Source: Natronoglycomyces albus
Lineage (GTDB): Bacteria; Actinomycetota; Actinomycetes; Mycobacteriales; Micromonosporaceae
Reading direction: 5' to 3'
DNA length: 64,000 bases
Assembly: GCF_016925535.1 (NCBI RefSeq)
Contig: NZ_CP070496.1
Coordinates: 1,860,001-1,924,000 of the forward strand
The translations under genes and the position numbers were made by a program. Every line of letters begins with the position of its first letter. Within the stretch, counting starts at the first letter, position 1. The notes beneath the pieces were generated by a model. The model saw only the letters and a program-made list of their open reading frames with translations. It had not been told where the DNA came from and did no database searches. This document shows positions 54,738 to 64,000 of the stretch, in pieces.

Positions 54738-56123
54738 ATGATCACAACCAAAAAGCATATCGTCGCGGCCTGCGCTGCCGCATTGCTCATTGTCGTTCCG
54801 GCCGGAATCTCGGCTAATGCCTGGGCTCAACCACAGACGGACAGCTTCACCCCTGAGGCCACCACCCTCGCCGACGGCGAACCCGGTATGTGGATCGTCG
54901 ACGACATAACCCCTGAAGACGCCCAGCGCCTGGCCAGTGACGGCATCGACATCGCCAAGTTCGAACATGACTGGGCGATGATTGTCGCCGACACCGCGCT
55001 AGCCGCAAAGCTCAGCGCTGAGGGCTGGGACATCGCGTTCCTCGACCATCTCCACAAGGAAGTGCCGCCGTCGGCGAAGGTGCAGCAGGGCACGTACTAC
55101 GGCGGATATCTCACCGCCGCGGCTCATAGTGCCAATCTGCACAATGTCGCCGAGGCCAACCCCGACCTGGCCAAGCTCTTCGATATCGGAGACTCCTGGT
55201 TGAAGACGCAAGGTCAGGGCGGACACGACATTCTGGCCATCTGTCTGACCAAGATTCAGCCCGGCGACTGCGAGCTCAACCCGAACTCCGACAAGCCGCG
55301 CATCTCCATCGTGTCGCAGGTTCACGCCCGGGAGATTTCCACCGGCGAGATCAGCAAACGTCTCATCGATCACCTAGTCGACGGCTACGGGTCGGACTCG
55401 CGCGTGACGGCACTTTTGGACTCCACGGAGTTCTGGATCGTGCCCATTGCCAACCCGGACGGGGTCGACATCGTCGCCTCCGGTGGCAACCAACCCGTCT
55501 CGCAGCGCAAGAACGCCAATAATTCCAACGGCAGCTGCACGGGAACGGCTATCGGGGTTGATTTGAACCGTAACCATAGTTTCAAGTGGGCGGGAACCAA
55601 CATCAACCCCTGTATCCAAACGTACGCGGGGCCGTCGGTGGCCTCGGAACCCGAGACGCGGGCATTGGAGGAGTTGTTCGAAAGTATCCACCCCGCGCAG
55701 AAGGGCCCGGGCGACAACGACCCGGTCCCCACCGACGCGCGTGATGTGATGATCTCGCTGCACAGCTTTGGCGAGTACATCATTCACCCATGGGCGTGGA
55801 CGCGGACATACTCGCCCAACCACCAGGAGCTGCGAAATCTGGGATTGATGATGTCAGTCTCGAACAATTACCTCGTCGGTACGGCATTCGACACCATCAA
55901 CTACCTGGCTCCAGGAGCGACGGACGACTTCACCTACGGCACGCTAGGCGTGGCCAGTTACACCTTCGAGGTCGGCCCCTCTAGCGGGCAGTGTGGCTTC
56001 TTCTTCCCCGCGTACAGCTGCATGGATTCTCAGCTGTGGGAGCCCAACCGAGATGCGCTGCTGACTGCCGCGGAAGCGGCGGCGGCACCGTACGACACAA
56101 TGGCCTCCATCCAGTCCGATTAA
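54738..56123 (+). CDS. Secreted M14 zinc carboxypeptidase, copy 2
   Basis: The ATG at 54738 gives 461 residues with the same plan as copy 1: signal peptide to about 30, a prosegment, HAREISTGE, SLHSFGEYIIHPW and SYTFEVGPSSG. The catalytic Glu and zinc ligands are intact in both. Differences cluster in the prosegment and substrate-facing loops, for example LYRK-free N-terminus and NNSNGSCTG. The 54657 start is an upstream extension through the leader and is rejected. A hairpin follows the gene. Confidence 0.92.
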   Translation: MITTKKHIVAACAAALLIVVPAGISANAWAQPQTDSFTPEATTLADGEPGMWIVDDITPEDAQRLASDGIDIAKFEHDWAMIVADTALAAKLSAEGWDIAFLDHLHKEVPPSAKVQQGTYYGGYLTAAAHSANLHNVAEANPDLAKLFDIGDSWLKTQGQGGHDILAICLTKIQPGDCELNPNSDKPRISIVSQVHAREISTGEISKRLIDHLVDGYGSDSRVTALLDSTEFWIVPIANPDGVDIVASGGNQPVSQRKNANNSNGSCTGTAIGVDLNRNHSFKWAGTNINPCIQTYAGPSVASEPETRALEELFESIHPAQKGPGDNDPVPTDARDVMISLHSFGEYIIHPWAWTRTYSPNHQELRNLGLMMSVSNNYLVGTAFDTINYLAPGATDDFTYGTLGVASYTFEVGPSSGQCGFFFPAYSCMDSQLWEPNRDALLTAAEAAAAPYDTMASIQSD

Positions 56124-56154
56124 ACGCTCTCGTGCCACTGCGGCACCCACGATC

Positions 56155-56187
56155 GTGGCCCCATTTCGCTTCAGCGGATGGGGCCAC
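56155..56187 (+). terminator. Terminator-like hairpin after M14 copy 2
   Basis: 10-bp arms GTGGCCCCAT and ATGGGGCCAC enclose a 13-nt loop, 32 bp past the stop and 38 bp before the HrpB start. Confidence 0.65.
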
Positions 56188-56224
56188 TACTGTCCTGCTG
56201 GCTCGATGTCGGAGACTAAAGGGC

Positions 56225-58690
56225 ATGCCACATACCCTCACGTTGCCTGACCTGCCGATGCGCGAAGTCCTCCCCCAGGTAGTCTCCGCCGTGGAATCCG
56301 CCGGTAGTGCGCTGTTGGTGGCCCCTCCTGGCACGGGTAAGACGACGTTGGCTCCGTTGGCGTTGGCGGGGCTGGTCGAGCCAGGATCAGTTCGGCGGAG
56401 GGTGTTGGTCGTCGAGCCGCGGCGGTTGGCGGCGCGGGCGGCCGCCCGTCGGATGGCCTCTTTGCTGGGAGAACGGGTCGGTAGGCGGGTCGGCTATCAG
56501 ATTCGGGGTGATTCTCAGACTTCTTCGGAGACCGTCATCACGGTAGTCACCGGAGGTGTGCTGCTGGCGCGCCTGTTGAGCGACCAGGAGTTGGCGGATG
56601 TGGATGTGGTCATGTTGGATGAGTGCCACGAGCGGCACCTAGACACAGACACCGCGTTGGCGTTCCTGTTGGAGACGCGGTCGGTGTTGCGACCAGAACT
56701 GGCCATTGTGGCCGCCTCGGCGACGGCCGATATCAGGCTGTGGCGGCAGCGGCTGGAGAGCGCCCCAGTGATCGACTGTCAGCCACAGTCGTGGCCGGTG
56801 ACGGTGCATTGGGAGCCGCCGCGAATGAGCATCGCCCCTCCGCAGGGATTGCGGGTCGATCGGAACTTGTTGGCACACGTGGCGCACCTGGTGCGGCGGG
56901 CCTTGGACGAGGATGAGGGCGACGTGTTGTGTTTTCTGCCGGGAGCCGCAGAGATTAAACAAGTGGCGCAGTTGTTGGCAGACGTGGACGCGCGGGTATG
57001 CGCCTTGCACGGGACCGCTCCGCAGTCGCAACAGGACGCCGCGCTGACCAGTGGCCAGCGGAGGGTCGTCTTGTCGACCGATATCGCGGAGTCCTCCTTG
57101 ACGGTGCCAGGTATTTCGATCGTGGTGGACGCGGGTTTGGCGCGCAGGCCGGTCGTCGACCACGCGCGTGGGCTTCCCGGATTGACCACGGTGTTGGCCT
57201 CCCGGGCGGCGACGGCTCAGCGAGCTGGACGCGCGGGTCGCACCGGGCCGGGTGTGGTGTGGCGGGCGTGGAGCGAGGCGGAACACGCTCGGCGCAATGC
57301 CCAGCCACAACCAGACATCGCCACATCGGATCTGTCAGGTTTGGTGCTGCAATCGGCGGTATGGGGTACGCCGGTGCCGGAGTTGGCGTTGCCCGAGCAA
57401 CCTGAGCCGGGCCCCTTGCGGGCCGCCACGCAGCAGCTACAAGCGTTGCGGATTCTCGACGGCGAAGGACGCGTCACCGAGATGGGGAGGCGTCTGGCCA
57501 AAATTGGCGTGCATCCGCGGCTGGGTCGGGCGCTCATGGAAGGCGCTTCCTTGGTTGGCTCCGATAAGGCCGCACAGGTAGTGGCGCTGCTGAGCCTTGA
57601 GCAGCGTTCACACACCGACGACCTGGTGGCACTGTGGCGTTCGAAGCGTTCGCAGCCGGATAGGGCATGGCGGCAGGAAGTGGACCGTCTGCGCCGACAA
57701 CTACCCTCGCACCTGGCCCAGCCATCGTTGCCCGATGAAGAGGCGGCCGCCACGATTGTCGCTTTCGCCTATCCGGAACGTATTGCGATGAAACAGGGCC
57801 AGCAGTGGCTGACCGTCTCCGGTTCCGGGGCCGTGCTTGACTCTCATAGTTCCTTGGCGGGGTCACCATGGCTGGCGATCGCCGCCGCCGACAGGTCGGC
57901 CGGACAGTCGGCGGCGCGCATCCGACTAGCCGTGTCGCTCGATGGTTCCTTGGCTCGCCAGCTTGGACGTGAGGAGACCTACGAAGAGATTCGCTGGGAT
58001 GCGAGGGCCGCTGAGGTCGTGGCTCGCTCGGTGAGGCGTATGGGTGCCATTACCGTCGCCTCCGCGCCACTGGTGAGCCCCAATGCCGCGCAGGTGGCAG
58101 CCGCGGTCGAAGAGGGGTTGCGATCACAGGGGCTGTCTCTACTGCGGTGGACCGACGGTGCCACAGCGCTACGCCAGAGACTACGTTTCTGTCACCGGTA
58201 TCTGGGCCAGCCATGGCCCGAGGTGTCCGATGAGGCCTTGTTGGCCGACCTAAGTTGGCTACAACCGCACTTGGGACGGGCGCGCAAACGCGCCCACGTG
58301 GAGAAAATCGATGTGGCATCGTGTTTGCGCAATCTGGTGCCGTGGCAGGTGAGGCTCGACGAAGTCGCGCCCGAAACGCTCACGGTCCCCTCGGGCAGGG
58401 CAGTGCGGCTGGACTATTCGGCGGAACGGCCCGTACTGGCGGTGAAATTGCAGGAGATGTTCGGATGCGAGCAGACACCGAGTGTGGGCGGAGTCAAGGT
58501 GACAGTGCATCTGTTGTCCCCGGCAGGGCGGCCACTGGCCGTGACCGGGGATCTAGCCTCGTTTTGGGCGGGGCCATACCAGCAAGTGCGGTCGCAAATG
58601 CGCGGGCGCTATCCGAAACACCCGTGGCCAGCCGACCCGCTGACCGAAGAGCCGACCCGAGGCACTAATCGGCGACGACTCCAACGATAG
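56225..58690 (+). CDS. hrpB: ATP-dependent helicase HrpB
   Basis: The ATG at 56225 gives 821 residues. APPGTGKT (34-41), motif II DECH (LDECHERHLDTD), SATAD, a second RecA domain with GSLD-type ATDIAESSLTVPGI motif V and QRAGRAGRTGPG motif VI, then a helicase-associated and C-terminal domain. HrpB is a DEAH/RHA helicase of uncertain substrate. The long upstream frame to 55991 lies over the M14 gene end and is rejected. Its 3' end overlaps the convergent M50 gene by 26 bp. Confidence 0.93.
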   Translation: MPHTLTLPDLPMREVLPQVVSAVESAGSALLVAPPGTGKTTLAPLALAGLVEPGSVRRRVLVVEPRRLAARAAARRMASLLGERVGRRVGYQIRGDSQTSSETVITVVTGGVLLARLLSDQELADVDVVMLDECHERHLDTDTALAFLLETRSVLRPELAIVAASATADIRLWRQRLESAPVIDCQPQSWPVTVHWEPPRMSIAPPQGLRVDRNLLAHVAHLVRRALDEDEGDVLCFLPGAAEIKQVAQLLADVDARVCALHGTAPQSQQDAALTSGQRRVVLSTDIAESSLTVPGISIVVDAGLARRPVVDHARGLPGLTTVLASRAATAQRAGRAGRTGPGVVWRAWSEAEHARRNAQPQPDIATSDLSGLVLQSAVWGTPVPELALPEQPEPGPLRAATQQLQALRILDGEGRVTEMGRRLAKIGVHPRLGRALMEGASLVGSDKAAQVVALLSLEQRSHTDDLVALWRSKRSQPDRAWRQEVDRLRRQLPSHLAQPSLPDEEAAATIVAFAYPERIAMKQGQQWLTVSGSGAVLDSHSSLAGSPWLAIAAADRSAGQSAARIRLAVSLDGSLARQLGREETYEEIRWDARAAEVVARSVRRMGAITVASAPLVSPNAAQVAAAVEEGLRSQGLSLLRWTDGATALRQRLRFCHRYLGQPWPEVSDEALLADLSWLQPHLGRARKRAHVEKIDVASCLRNLVPWQVRLDEVAPETLTVPSGRAVRLDYSAERPVLAVKLQEMFGCEQTPSVGGVKVTVHLLSPAGRPLAVTGDLASFWAGPYQQVRSQMRGRYPKHPWPADPLTEEPTRGTNRRRLQR

Positions 58691-59411
58691 TGTCCGTGAC
58701 CGCCTCAGGCAGTAGCAGCCACGTGCCCGCCGCTCCCGCTCCAATGGTGACGAGCATGAAAAAGAAGATCCATCCAGCGGCGGGAATCGCCGTCATGGAG
58801 GCGAGCTGGTCGGCGTCGGACTGTACTCCCGCTTTGCCCCGTCGCCGATGCCGAAGTTCGAATACGGGCCGAATCGATCCGAGGATCAATATCCACGTAC
58901 CGAGGTAGGCGATGGTGGTCTGGACTTCGGCGGTGGCGTACCACGAAGCGCTGAAAACGACGGCACCCACCACTACTAGGGCCACGAACCCATACAGGTT
59001 GCGTATGAAAATCACCATGGCTACCAGCAGCGCGAATGTGATCCACAGGAGGATGACGGTACGCCCTCCCGCGAGCAGGAACGCCGCGCCGAGTCCCAAC
59101 AGAGCCGGGGCCGTATAGCCAGCGGCCAGGGTGAGGATCGCACCGGGTCCCGTCGGTCGTCCACGAGTGATGGTCAGACCAGAAGTGTCCGAGTGGAGAC
59201 GAATACCCGACAACCGGCGACCAGTGAGAACTCCCACCAGCGCATGCCCACCTTCGTGGGCGATCGTGATGAGGTTGCGTACCTGGCGCCATAGCGTCGA
59301 CTGCCCCACGGCCACCAGGGCGACCACCGCGCTACCGAGAATGGCCCACCAGGTTGGCTCGGGGTGACTCTGCACGATCCACTGCCAGACATCGGCAAGG
59401 GTGGTGTCCAT
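58665..59411 (-). CDS. M50-type membrane metallopeptidase
   Basis: 248 residues. The zinc motif HEGGH (ITIAHEGGHALVGVLTGRR) follows the first helix, and about six hydrophobic segments are visible, so it is a polytopic membrane protease of the M50B group, reported to cut regulatory membrane proteins or to be inert. GRPTGPGAILTLAAGY may be the second metal-ligand region. It is convergent with hrpB, overlapping it. No anti-sigma factor is close by. Confidence 0.8.
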   Translation of the reverse strand: MDTTLADVWQWIVQSHPEPTWWAILGSAVVALVAVGQSTLWRQVRNLITIAHEGGHALVGVLTGRRLSGIRLHSDTSGLTITRGRPTGPGAILTLAAGYTAPALLGLGAAFLLAGGRTVILLWITFALLVAMVIFIRNLYGFVALVVVGAVVFSASWYATAEVQTTIAYLGTWILILGSIRPVFELRHRRRGKAGVQSDADQLASMTAIPAAGWIFFFMLVTIGAGAAGTWLLLPEAVTDTIVGVVAD

Positions 59412-59508
59412 AGTGATCTCTTCCGTGGGGATGGCTGAAACCTCGGGCCGCAGTCAACCTGAGCCCGTCTTGGCAGGACTTCCTGCGGATTCCTAGGATT
59501 CCACGCAC

Positions 59509-59537
59509 GAGGCCGCCTTCACACATGGGGTGGCCTC
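59509..59537 (-). terminator. Hairpin after the SWIM gene
   Basis: 9-nt arms GAGGCCGCC and GGTGGCCTC pair with one G-T and an 11-nt loop, 8 bp beyond the SWIM protein stop. No U-run. Confidence 0.45.
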
Positions 59538-59544
59538 AGTCCTC

Positions 59545-60132
59545 TTACGCCGCCGGGTGGAAATACGAGGTGTGGCTCATTCGGCGGGCATCACGAAGCC
59601 GCAACGGTAGGTTGTCCGTCGGGCCACCCCGCAACAGGAGCACCAAAAACGGATCGCGATCCAACCGCGCCGCGGACACCAGTTGCACCGCGATGACGTG
59701 ACGGCACACCGCGTCAGGGTCCGAACAAGGGCAGCTAGTCCTCAGCTGCGGCAGGTTGCTGCCGTCCTCGCCTAGCCGGGGCTTGCGAGGCAACAAGATC
59801 ATGCCCAAGTGGCCAAGCACATCATCGATGTTCTTTGGCAAAGCTCCCGCCAACAACGCACCCACGCATGAGGGGCTGTTACCCATCGCCGCCAGCGCCT
59901 CATCCCATTGATCTTTGGCGTAGGGGTCGATTTCGATGGAGACGGGGTAGTCACGTTCGTCGTTGACAATGGCGTGGACGCCACCGGGGGTGATTTCTAG
60001 GTGCTCGACGCCGTCACGTCCGGCGATGGCGCGGCCTTTGACGATGCGGTGGTCGGGGTAGGACAGGCCGATGGTTTCCAGGCCGCGGTGCCACTTGCGT
60101 CCCCACCAGGTGGTTCCGTAGTTGTCGCTCAT
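59545..60132 (-). CDS. SWIM zinc-finger protein, SNF2 partner
   Basis: 195 residues. The SWIM motif C-x-C-x(n)-C-x-H appears as CPCSDPDAVCRHVIAV at about 133-148. The N-terminus (GTTWWGRKWHRGLE) and EHLEITPGGVHAIV region are typical of the SWIM proteins encoded with actinobacterial SNF2 helicases. It probably binds DNA or another protein to guide the helicase. Its ATG overlaps the SNF2 stop, showing coupling. The plus strand changes from A/C-rich to G/T-rich within the gene near 59905. Confidence 0.88.
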   Translation of the reverse strand: MSDNYGTTWWGRKWHRGLETIGLSYPDHRIVKGRAIAGRDGVEHLEITPGGVHAIVNDERDYPVSIEIDPYAKDQWDEALAAMGNSPSCVGALLAGALPKNIDDVLGHLGMILLPRKPRLGEDGSNLPQLRTSCPCSDPDAVCRHVIAVQLVSAARLDRDPFLVLLLRGGPTDNLPLRLRDARRMSHTSYFHPAA

Positions 60133-62078
60133 TGAGCTACCTCGTCTTCGTCAAGTTCGATGAGTTTGCGCAATTGGGTGTCGTCGAGTTCGGTGAGCCA
60201 TTCCTCGGATTCTCCGACGATGGCGTCCGCTAGGGCTCGTTTGCGCATGAGAAGCTCGTCGATGCGTTCTTCGAGGGTGCCGGCGGTGACCAGTTTGTGG
60301 ACGTGGACGGTGCGGGTTTGGCCGATGCGGTGTGCTCGGTCGGTGGCTTGGTCTTCGACGGCGGGGTTCCACCAGCGGTCGTAGTGGAAGACGTGGCTGG
60401 CTGCGGTGAGGTTGAGGCCGGTACCTCCGGCTTTGAGGCTGACCAGTAGCACGCCGGGACCTTCTTCGGTTTGGAAGTGCTGGACCATCCGGTCGCGCCC
60501 CATTTGGTCGACGCCGCCGTGGAGGAAGGGGGCGTTGATGTTGAGTTGTTCGCGGATGTGGGTGGCCAGCAGTTCGCCCATGGTGCGGTATTGGGTGAAG
60601 ATGAGGGCTCGGTCGCCTGAGTCGATGACTTCGGCCAGCATGGCGGCGATGCGGTCGAGTTTGCCGGAGCGGTCGGCCAGTCCCAGGTTGTCCTCGGGTT
60701 CGTGGTCGTAGTCGAAGTCGTGGGAGTTGTCTTTGGCGGGCCCGGCTTGAACTGGGTGGTTGCAGATCTGTTTGAGACGGGTGAGTAGTTTGAGGATGTT
60801 TCCGCGGCGGGCGATGCCGTCTCCCAGTCCTGAGTCGAACGCGTCGGCAACCGCCTCTTTGTAGAGTTTTCCCTGCTCGGCGGTCATGGTGCAGACGACG
60901 ACCGATTCGAGCTTCTTGGGTAGGTCGGCGGCGACGTCTTCTTTGAGACGGCGCAGGACTACCGGGCCGATGAGTTCACGCAGTTCGCGTGCGGCATTGG
61001 GGTCTCGGCCGATTTCGATGGGGTCGGTGAAGCGGCGCTTGAAGTCGGCTTGGGTGCCCAGCAGGCCGGGGTTGACGAATTCCATGATTGCCCATAGTTC
61101 GGCGAGTCGGTTTTCGACGGGGGTGCCGGTGAGGGCGATGTGTTGGCGGGAGGTGAGTCCACGGACGGCTTTGGAGGTTTGGGAGCGGTGGTTCTTCACT
61201 GTTTGGGCTTCGTCGAGAATCACCGTGTCCCAGCAGACGCGGCCCAGCAGCTTTCGGTCACGTAGCGCCAGTGAGTAGGAGGTGATGATGACGTCGGCGT
61301 CGAGTAGTTCGTCGGCGCGTTTGCGTCGTTTCGGTCCGTGGTGCAGGTGGGTGGTGAGTTGGGGGGCGAAGCGGGCCAGTTCACGTTGCCAGTTGCCGAC
61401 CACGGAGGTGGGGCACACCACTAGGTGGGTCTGTTCTCCGGTGGAGCGGGCGGCTAGGAGCCCTATGGATTGGAGGGTTTTTCCGAGACCCATGTCGTCG
61501 GCGAGGACGACTCCCGCGCCGTTGTCGGTGGCGGTTTGTAGCCAGGCGATGCCGTTGGCTTGGTATGGGCGCAGGGTGGCTTGGACGCGGGGGGTCTCGG
61601 GCAGGGCGTGTTGGGCGGTGGTGAGGGCGAGGCTGAGGCCGGAGTCGGGTTGCCCGAGTTCGGCGTGGGATTCCACGAAGGCGGCCACGGCGGCGCGGGC
61701 GGTCCATACGTGGCCTTCGGGGTCAGCTGCGGAGTGCCCTTCGATGGGAAGTTCCTCGGCGATTTTGTCGAGGATGTCGAAGTGGCGGTCGCGTACGGCG
61801 CTCGCGACCCGGCCCCAGGCGGCCAGGGAGGGGGCGATGTCGATGCGGTCGGCTAGGTGGATCATGCCTGCGGCGGCGGGGCGGGCGGGTAGGGCTAGGA
61901 CGTCGGTTTCGACTAGTTCGTCGCCTTGGAGGATGTGGGCGGTGGCGGGGTCGCCGGGTGGAAGTCCGAGGGTGGCCGCGTCGGTGGCGGGGTCGTCTCC
62001 GCCCCACAACAGCATGCGACCGTGGCTGGGGTGGTGAGGGTCGGGTTCAAAGGTGGCATGCAGTGAGGCTGGCAGCAC
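60129..62078 (-). CDS. SNF2-family DEAD/DEAH-box helicase
   Basis: 649 residues from a GTG start with GGGAG upstream. The SNF2 core has LADDMGLGKT (Walker A), DEAQ motif II in VILDEAQTVKNH, LTGTPVENR, and the C-terminal RecA half with LLVSLKAGGTGLNLT and RAHRIGQTR. The N-terminal about 150 residues are shorter than in the usual 1000-residue bacterial SNF2 proteins. It is an ATP-dependent DNA translocase; a repair role is known for RapA relatives. Stop overlaps the SWIM gene start. Confidence 0.93.
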   Translation of the reverse strand: MLPASLHATFEPDPHHPSHGRMLLWGGDDPATDAATLGLPPGDPATAHILQGDELVETDVLALPARPAAAGMIHLADRIDIAPSLAAWGRVASAVRDRHFDILDKIAEELPIEGHSAADPEGHVWTARAAVAAFVESHAELGQPDSGLSLALTTAQHALPETPRVQATLRPYQANGIAWLQTATDNGAGVVLADDMGLGKTLQSIGLLAARSTGEQTHLVVCPTSVVGNWQRELARFAPQLTTHLHHGPKRRKRADELLDADVIITSYSLALRDRKLLGRVCWDTVILDEAQTVKNHRSQTSKAVRGLTSRQHIALTGTPVENRLAELWAIMEFVNPGLLGTQADFKRRFTDPIEIGRDPNAARELRELIGPVVLRRLKEDVAADLPKKLESVVVCTMTAEQGKLYKEAVADAFDSGLGDGIARRGNILKLLTRLKQICNHPVQAGPAKDNSHDFDYDHEPEDNLGLADRSGKLDRIAAMLAEVIDSGDRALIFTQYRTMGELLATHIREQLNINAPFLHGGVDQMGRDRMVQHFQTEEGPGVLLVSLKAGGTGLNLTAASHVFHYDRWWNPAVEDQATDRAHRIGQTRTVHVHKLVTAGTLEERIDELLMRKRALADAIVGESEEWLTELDDTQLRKLIELDEDEVAQ

Positions 62079-62334
62079 CAGGACTCCCTTCAGGGCAGAA
62101 ACAGAACGGCCAATTTTCGCACATGTTGGGCCGAAACGCTAACCAGTCGTGTTGTTCTTCACTGTGTGTGGTCGGCGACTGGTGTGGCGGATGAGGTGGC
62201 AATGGTGGGTGTTATCCAATCGTTGTAGGTGCGCAATCGTCCCATCATTGGTCGTTGACCTGTTGGGTACGGTCATTGTCTATCGTTACTGACACGTAGA
62301 TCAATTCACGACATCCCCTGAATAATGGAGTGCC

Positions 62335-64000
62335 ATGTCTGCACAAAGACGATTCCGCACGACGGCCCTAGCCGTCGGTGCTTCGGCGACCCTCGTCGCC
62401 GCGAGTGGATGCTCGCTCTTCGGTACCGAAGATCCCGAGGGCACCACCGAGATCCAACTACTGGCTCTCAACGACTTCCACGGCAACTTGGAAGCCAATG
62501 AGGGTATGGGCGTCACCGTTCACGACGAGCACGGTGAAGAGGAGTTCATCGAGGCTGGTGGAGCCGAGTACCTTGCCACGCACCTCGACGAGGCTCGGGA
62601 AGGCTTTGACAACACTCTGACCGTGGCCGCTGGTGACCTCATCGGTGCCAGCCCGTTCTTGTCGGCGGCGTTCGACGACCAGCCCACGCTCGACTCGCTG
62701 TACGGCATGGGGCTAGACGTGTCCTCGGTCGGTAACCACGAGTTCGACCAGGGCATCGACGAGCTGCAACGCCTAATTCACGGTGGATGCCCCGATGAGG
62801 GCTGTGCCGACGGCCAAGAGTGGGAAGGCATGGGCTTTCCCTACCTGGGTGCCAATGTCGTTGACGCCGAGACTGGCGAGGCCATCCTCGATGCCACCTA
62901 CGTGCATGAGTTCGACGACGGCGCCACCGTCGGTTTCATCGGCATGACGCTGGAGGGAACCGCCGACATTGTCGCCAAGTCCGGTATCGAAGGCATCGAG
63001 TTCCGCAATGAGGTCGAGACGGCCAACGAGCACGCCCAGGCTCTGCTCGATGACGGTGTCAACGCCATCGTGGTCCTCCTCCACGAGGGCGGGTACCCCG
63101 CTGCCGAGGACGCTGACAACCAAGAATGCGAAACGTTCGGTGATGAACCGTCCATCTCCGGTCCGATTGTCGATATGGCCGAAAACATGGACTCCTCCAT
63201 TGACTTGATCGTCACCGGCCACACCCACCGCGCCTATGTGTGCACCTTCGAGGACCCAAACGGTGAACCTCGCATGGTGACCTCCGCCGGGCAGTACGGC
63301 ACCATCTTCAGCGACATCCGGATGGAATACGACTTCGAGACCTCCGACATCATTCGGACCTCCGTCGAAGGCACGAACATCATCGTGGAGCGCAATGTCG
63401 AGGCCGACCCGGTGCAAACTGGTCTGATCGATGGTTACAACGAGGCCCTGGCCCCGATTGCCCAAGAAGTCGTCGGTCATCTCCAGGAGCCCATCATGCT
63501 GGGCGCCACTCGCGCCGAAGAGTTCGCGCTAGGTAACCTCATCGCCGACGTGCAGTTGGCTCGCACCGCTGAGGAAGAACTCGGTGGGGCCCAGATCGCG
63601 TTCATGAACCCAGGTGGGGTGCGGGCCGACCTGATTCCCAACGACGAGGGTGAAGTCACCTACGAGCAAGTCTTCACTGTGCAGCCCTTTGGCAACTATT
63701 TGGTGACCATGGACTTGACCGGGGACCAGATCGTGACGTTGTTGCAGCAGCAGTACACCGACCGCCCCAACGAGCCGTTGATCCTGTTGCCCTCTGAGGG
63801 CTTCACCTACACACTCGATGAGTCGCAGGAGGGTGAGGACAAGGTCCTCACCGATTCCTTGCAGCTCAACGGAGAAGACATCGAGGCTGACCAGACCTAC
63901 CGAGTTACCGTGAACTCGTTCTTGGCCGACGGCGGAGACTCCTTCACCGTCCTCACCGAAGGGCAGAACGTCCTTTACGGTGAGGTCGACGTTGACGCGT
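62335..64000 (+). CDS. Bifunctional metallophosphatase/5'-nucleotidase lipoprotein (partial, runs off window)
   Basis: The ATG at 62335 follows GGAG. A signal peptide ends in a lipobox (LVAASGC), so it is a lipoprotein. The metallophosphatase domain has NDFHGNLE, AAGDLIG, GNHEFD and TGHTHR, and the UshA/5'-nucleotidase C-terminal domain begins near 375 with MNPGGVRADL and a C-terminal-domain TYRVTVNSFLADGGD segment. It hydrolyses nucleotides or related phosphates outside the cell. The last codons are missing at 64000. Confidence 0.93.
   Translation, partial: MSAQRRFRTTALAVGASATLVAASGCSLFGTEDPEGTTEIQLLALNDFHGNLEANEGMGVTVHDEHGEEEFIEAGGAEYLATHLDEAREGFDNTLTVAAGDLIGASPFLSAAFDDQPTLDSLYGMGLDVSSVGNHEFDQGIDELQRLIHGGCPDEGCADGQEWEGMGFPYLGANVVDAETGEAILDATYVHEFDDGATVGFIGMTLEGTADIVAKSGIEGIEFRNEVETANEHAQALLDDGVNAIVVLLHEGGYPAAEDADNQECETFGDEPSISGPIVDMAENMDSSIDLIVTGHTHRAYVCTFEDPNGEPRMVTSAGQYGTIFSDIRMEYDFETSDIIRTSVEGTNIIVERNVEADPVQTGLIDGYNEALAPIAQEVVGHLQEPIMLGATRAEEFALGNLIADVQLARTAEEELGGAQIAFMNPGGVRADLIPNDEGEVTYEQVFTVQPFGNYLVTMDLTGDQIVTLLQQQYTDRPNEPLILLPSEGFTYTLDESQEGEDKVLTDSLQLNGEDIEADQTYRVTVNSFLADGGDSFTVLTEGQNVLYGEVDVDA

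Noticed and set aside
1-64000. tRNA, rRNA, insertion sequence or prophage
   Set aside because: No cloverleaf, rRNA-like segment, transposase motif or phage structural gene was seen in genes or gaps.

Overview
The window is high-G+C actinobacterial chromosome. The main support is the block at 41.6-48.2 kb: a PgsA-like phosphatidyltransferase, gcvH, a GarA-type FHA protein, a DUF151 protein, a MerR regulator and gcvP. This follows the Mycobacterium tuberculosis Rv1822-Rv1832 order. A mycothiol-type DinB/MDMPI protein, a b558-type sdhCAB operon and a DUF3516 helicase fit the same phylum. A member of the Glycomycetaceae or a nearby lineage is my best guess, but that is inference. I see no rRNA, tRNA, CRISPR array, insertion sequence or prophage block.

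Layout. 0-7 kb: a membrane protein, a sulfotransferase-like protein, a divergent SDR/MarR pair, a stand-alone UvrA-like double ABC protein, an AraC-VOC pair and a zinc-ribbon coiled-coil protein. 7.6-13.3 kb: a P450 with its 3Fe-4S ferredoxin, then a TetR-ABC exporter operon that appears to be split by a 1.86-kb insert. The insert carries an I36-like/Ig/CBM-like protein and is bracketed by a 36-bp direct repeat. 13.3-21 kb: a YjbQ-type protein, a DCC-membrane protein-HTTM operon, an ABM monooxygenase, a pentapeptide protein, an orphan tyrosine recombinase, a LysE-type exporter, an MDMPI-type protein and a secreted coiled-coil/peptidase-like protein. 21-28.5 kb: two exonuclease III paralogues on either side of a phosphatase-like membrane lipoprotein, a DUF3516 helicase and a YigZ protein.

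28.5-38.6 kb: sdhCAB with a strong terminator and a divergent LysR gene, a GlxA-type regulator divergent from an NAD(P)-binding oxidoreductase, an ankyrin protein, a GH3 N-acetylhexosaminidase, a rhomboid protease and an 87-aa orphan. 38.6-48.3 kb: a VWA/solute-binding protein overlapping a PabB-like enzyme, then the glycine-cleavage block, with a glycine riboswitch ahead of gcvP. 48.8-56 kb: a membrane protein, a pirin, a beta-propeller lactonase, MsrB and two tandem secreted M14 carboxypeptidases. 56-64 kb: HrpB helicase, an M50-type metallopeptidase, a SNF2-SWIM operon and a 5'-nucleotidase lipoprotein cut by the window end.

At larger scale, the plus strand alternates between A/C-rich and G/T-rich tracts of about 1-6 kb. 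These tracts ignore gene orientation and some change inside genes. No annotated feature explains this. The other main unexplained structures are the 36-bp repeat that splits the TetR-ABC operon and a two-tier hairpin after the ferredoxin gene. Base and codon statements are by eye; nothing was computed.
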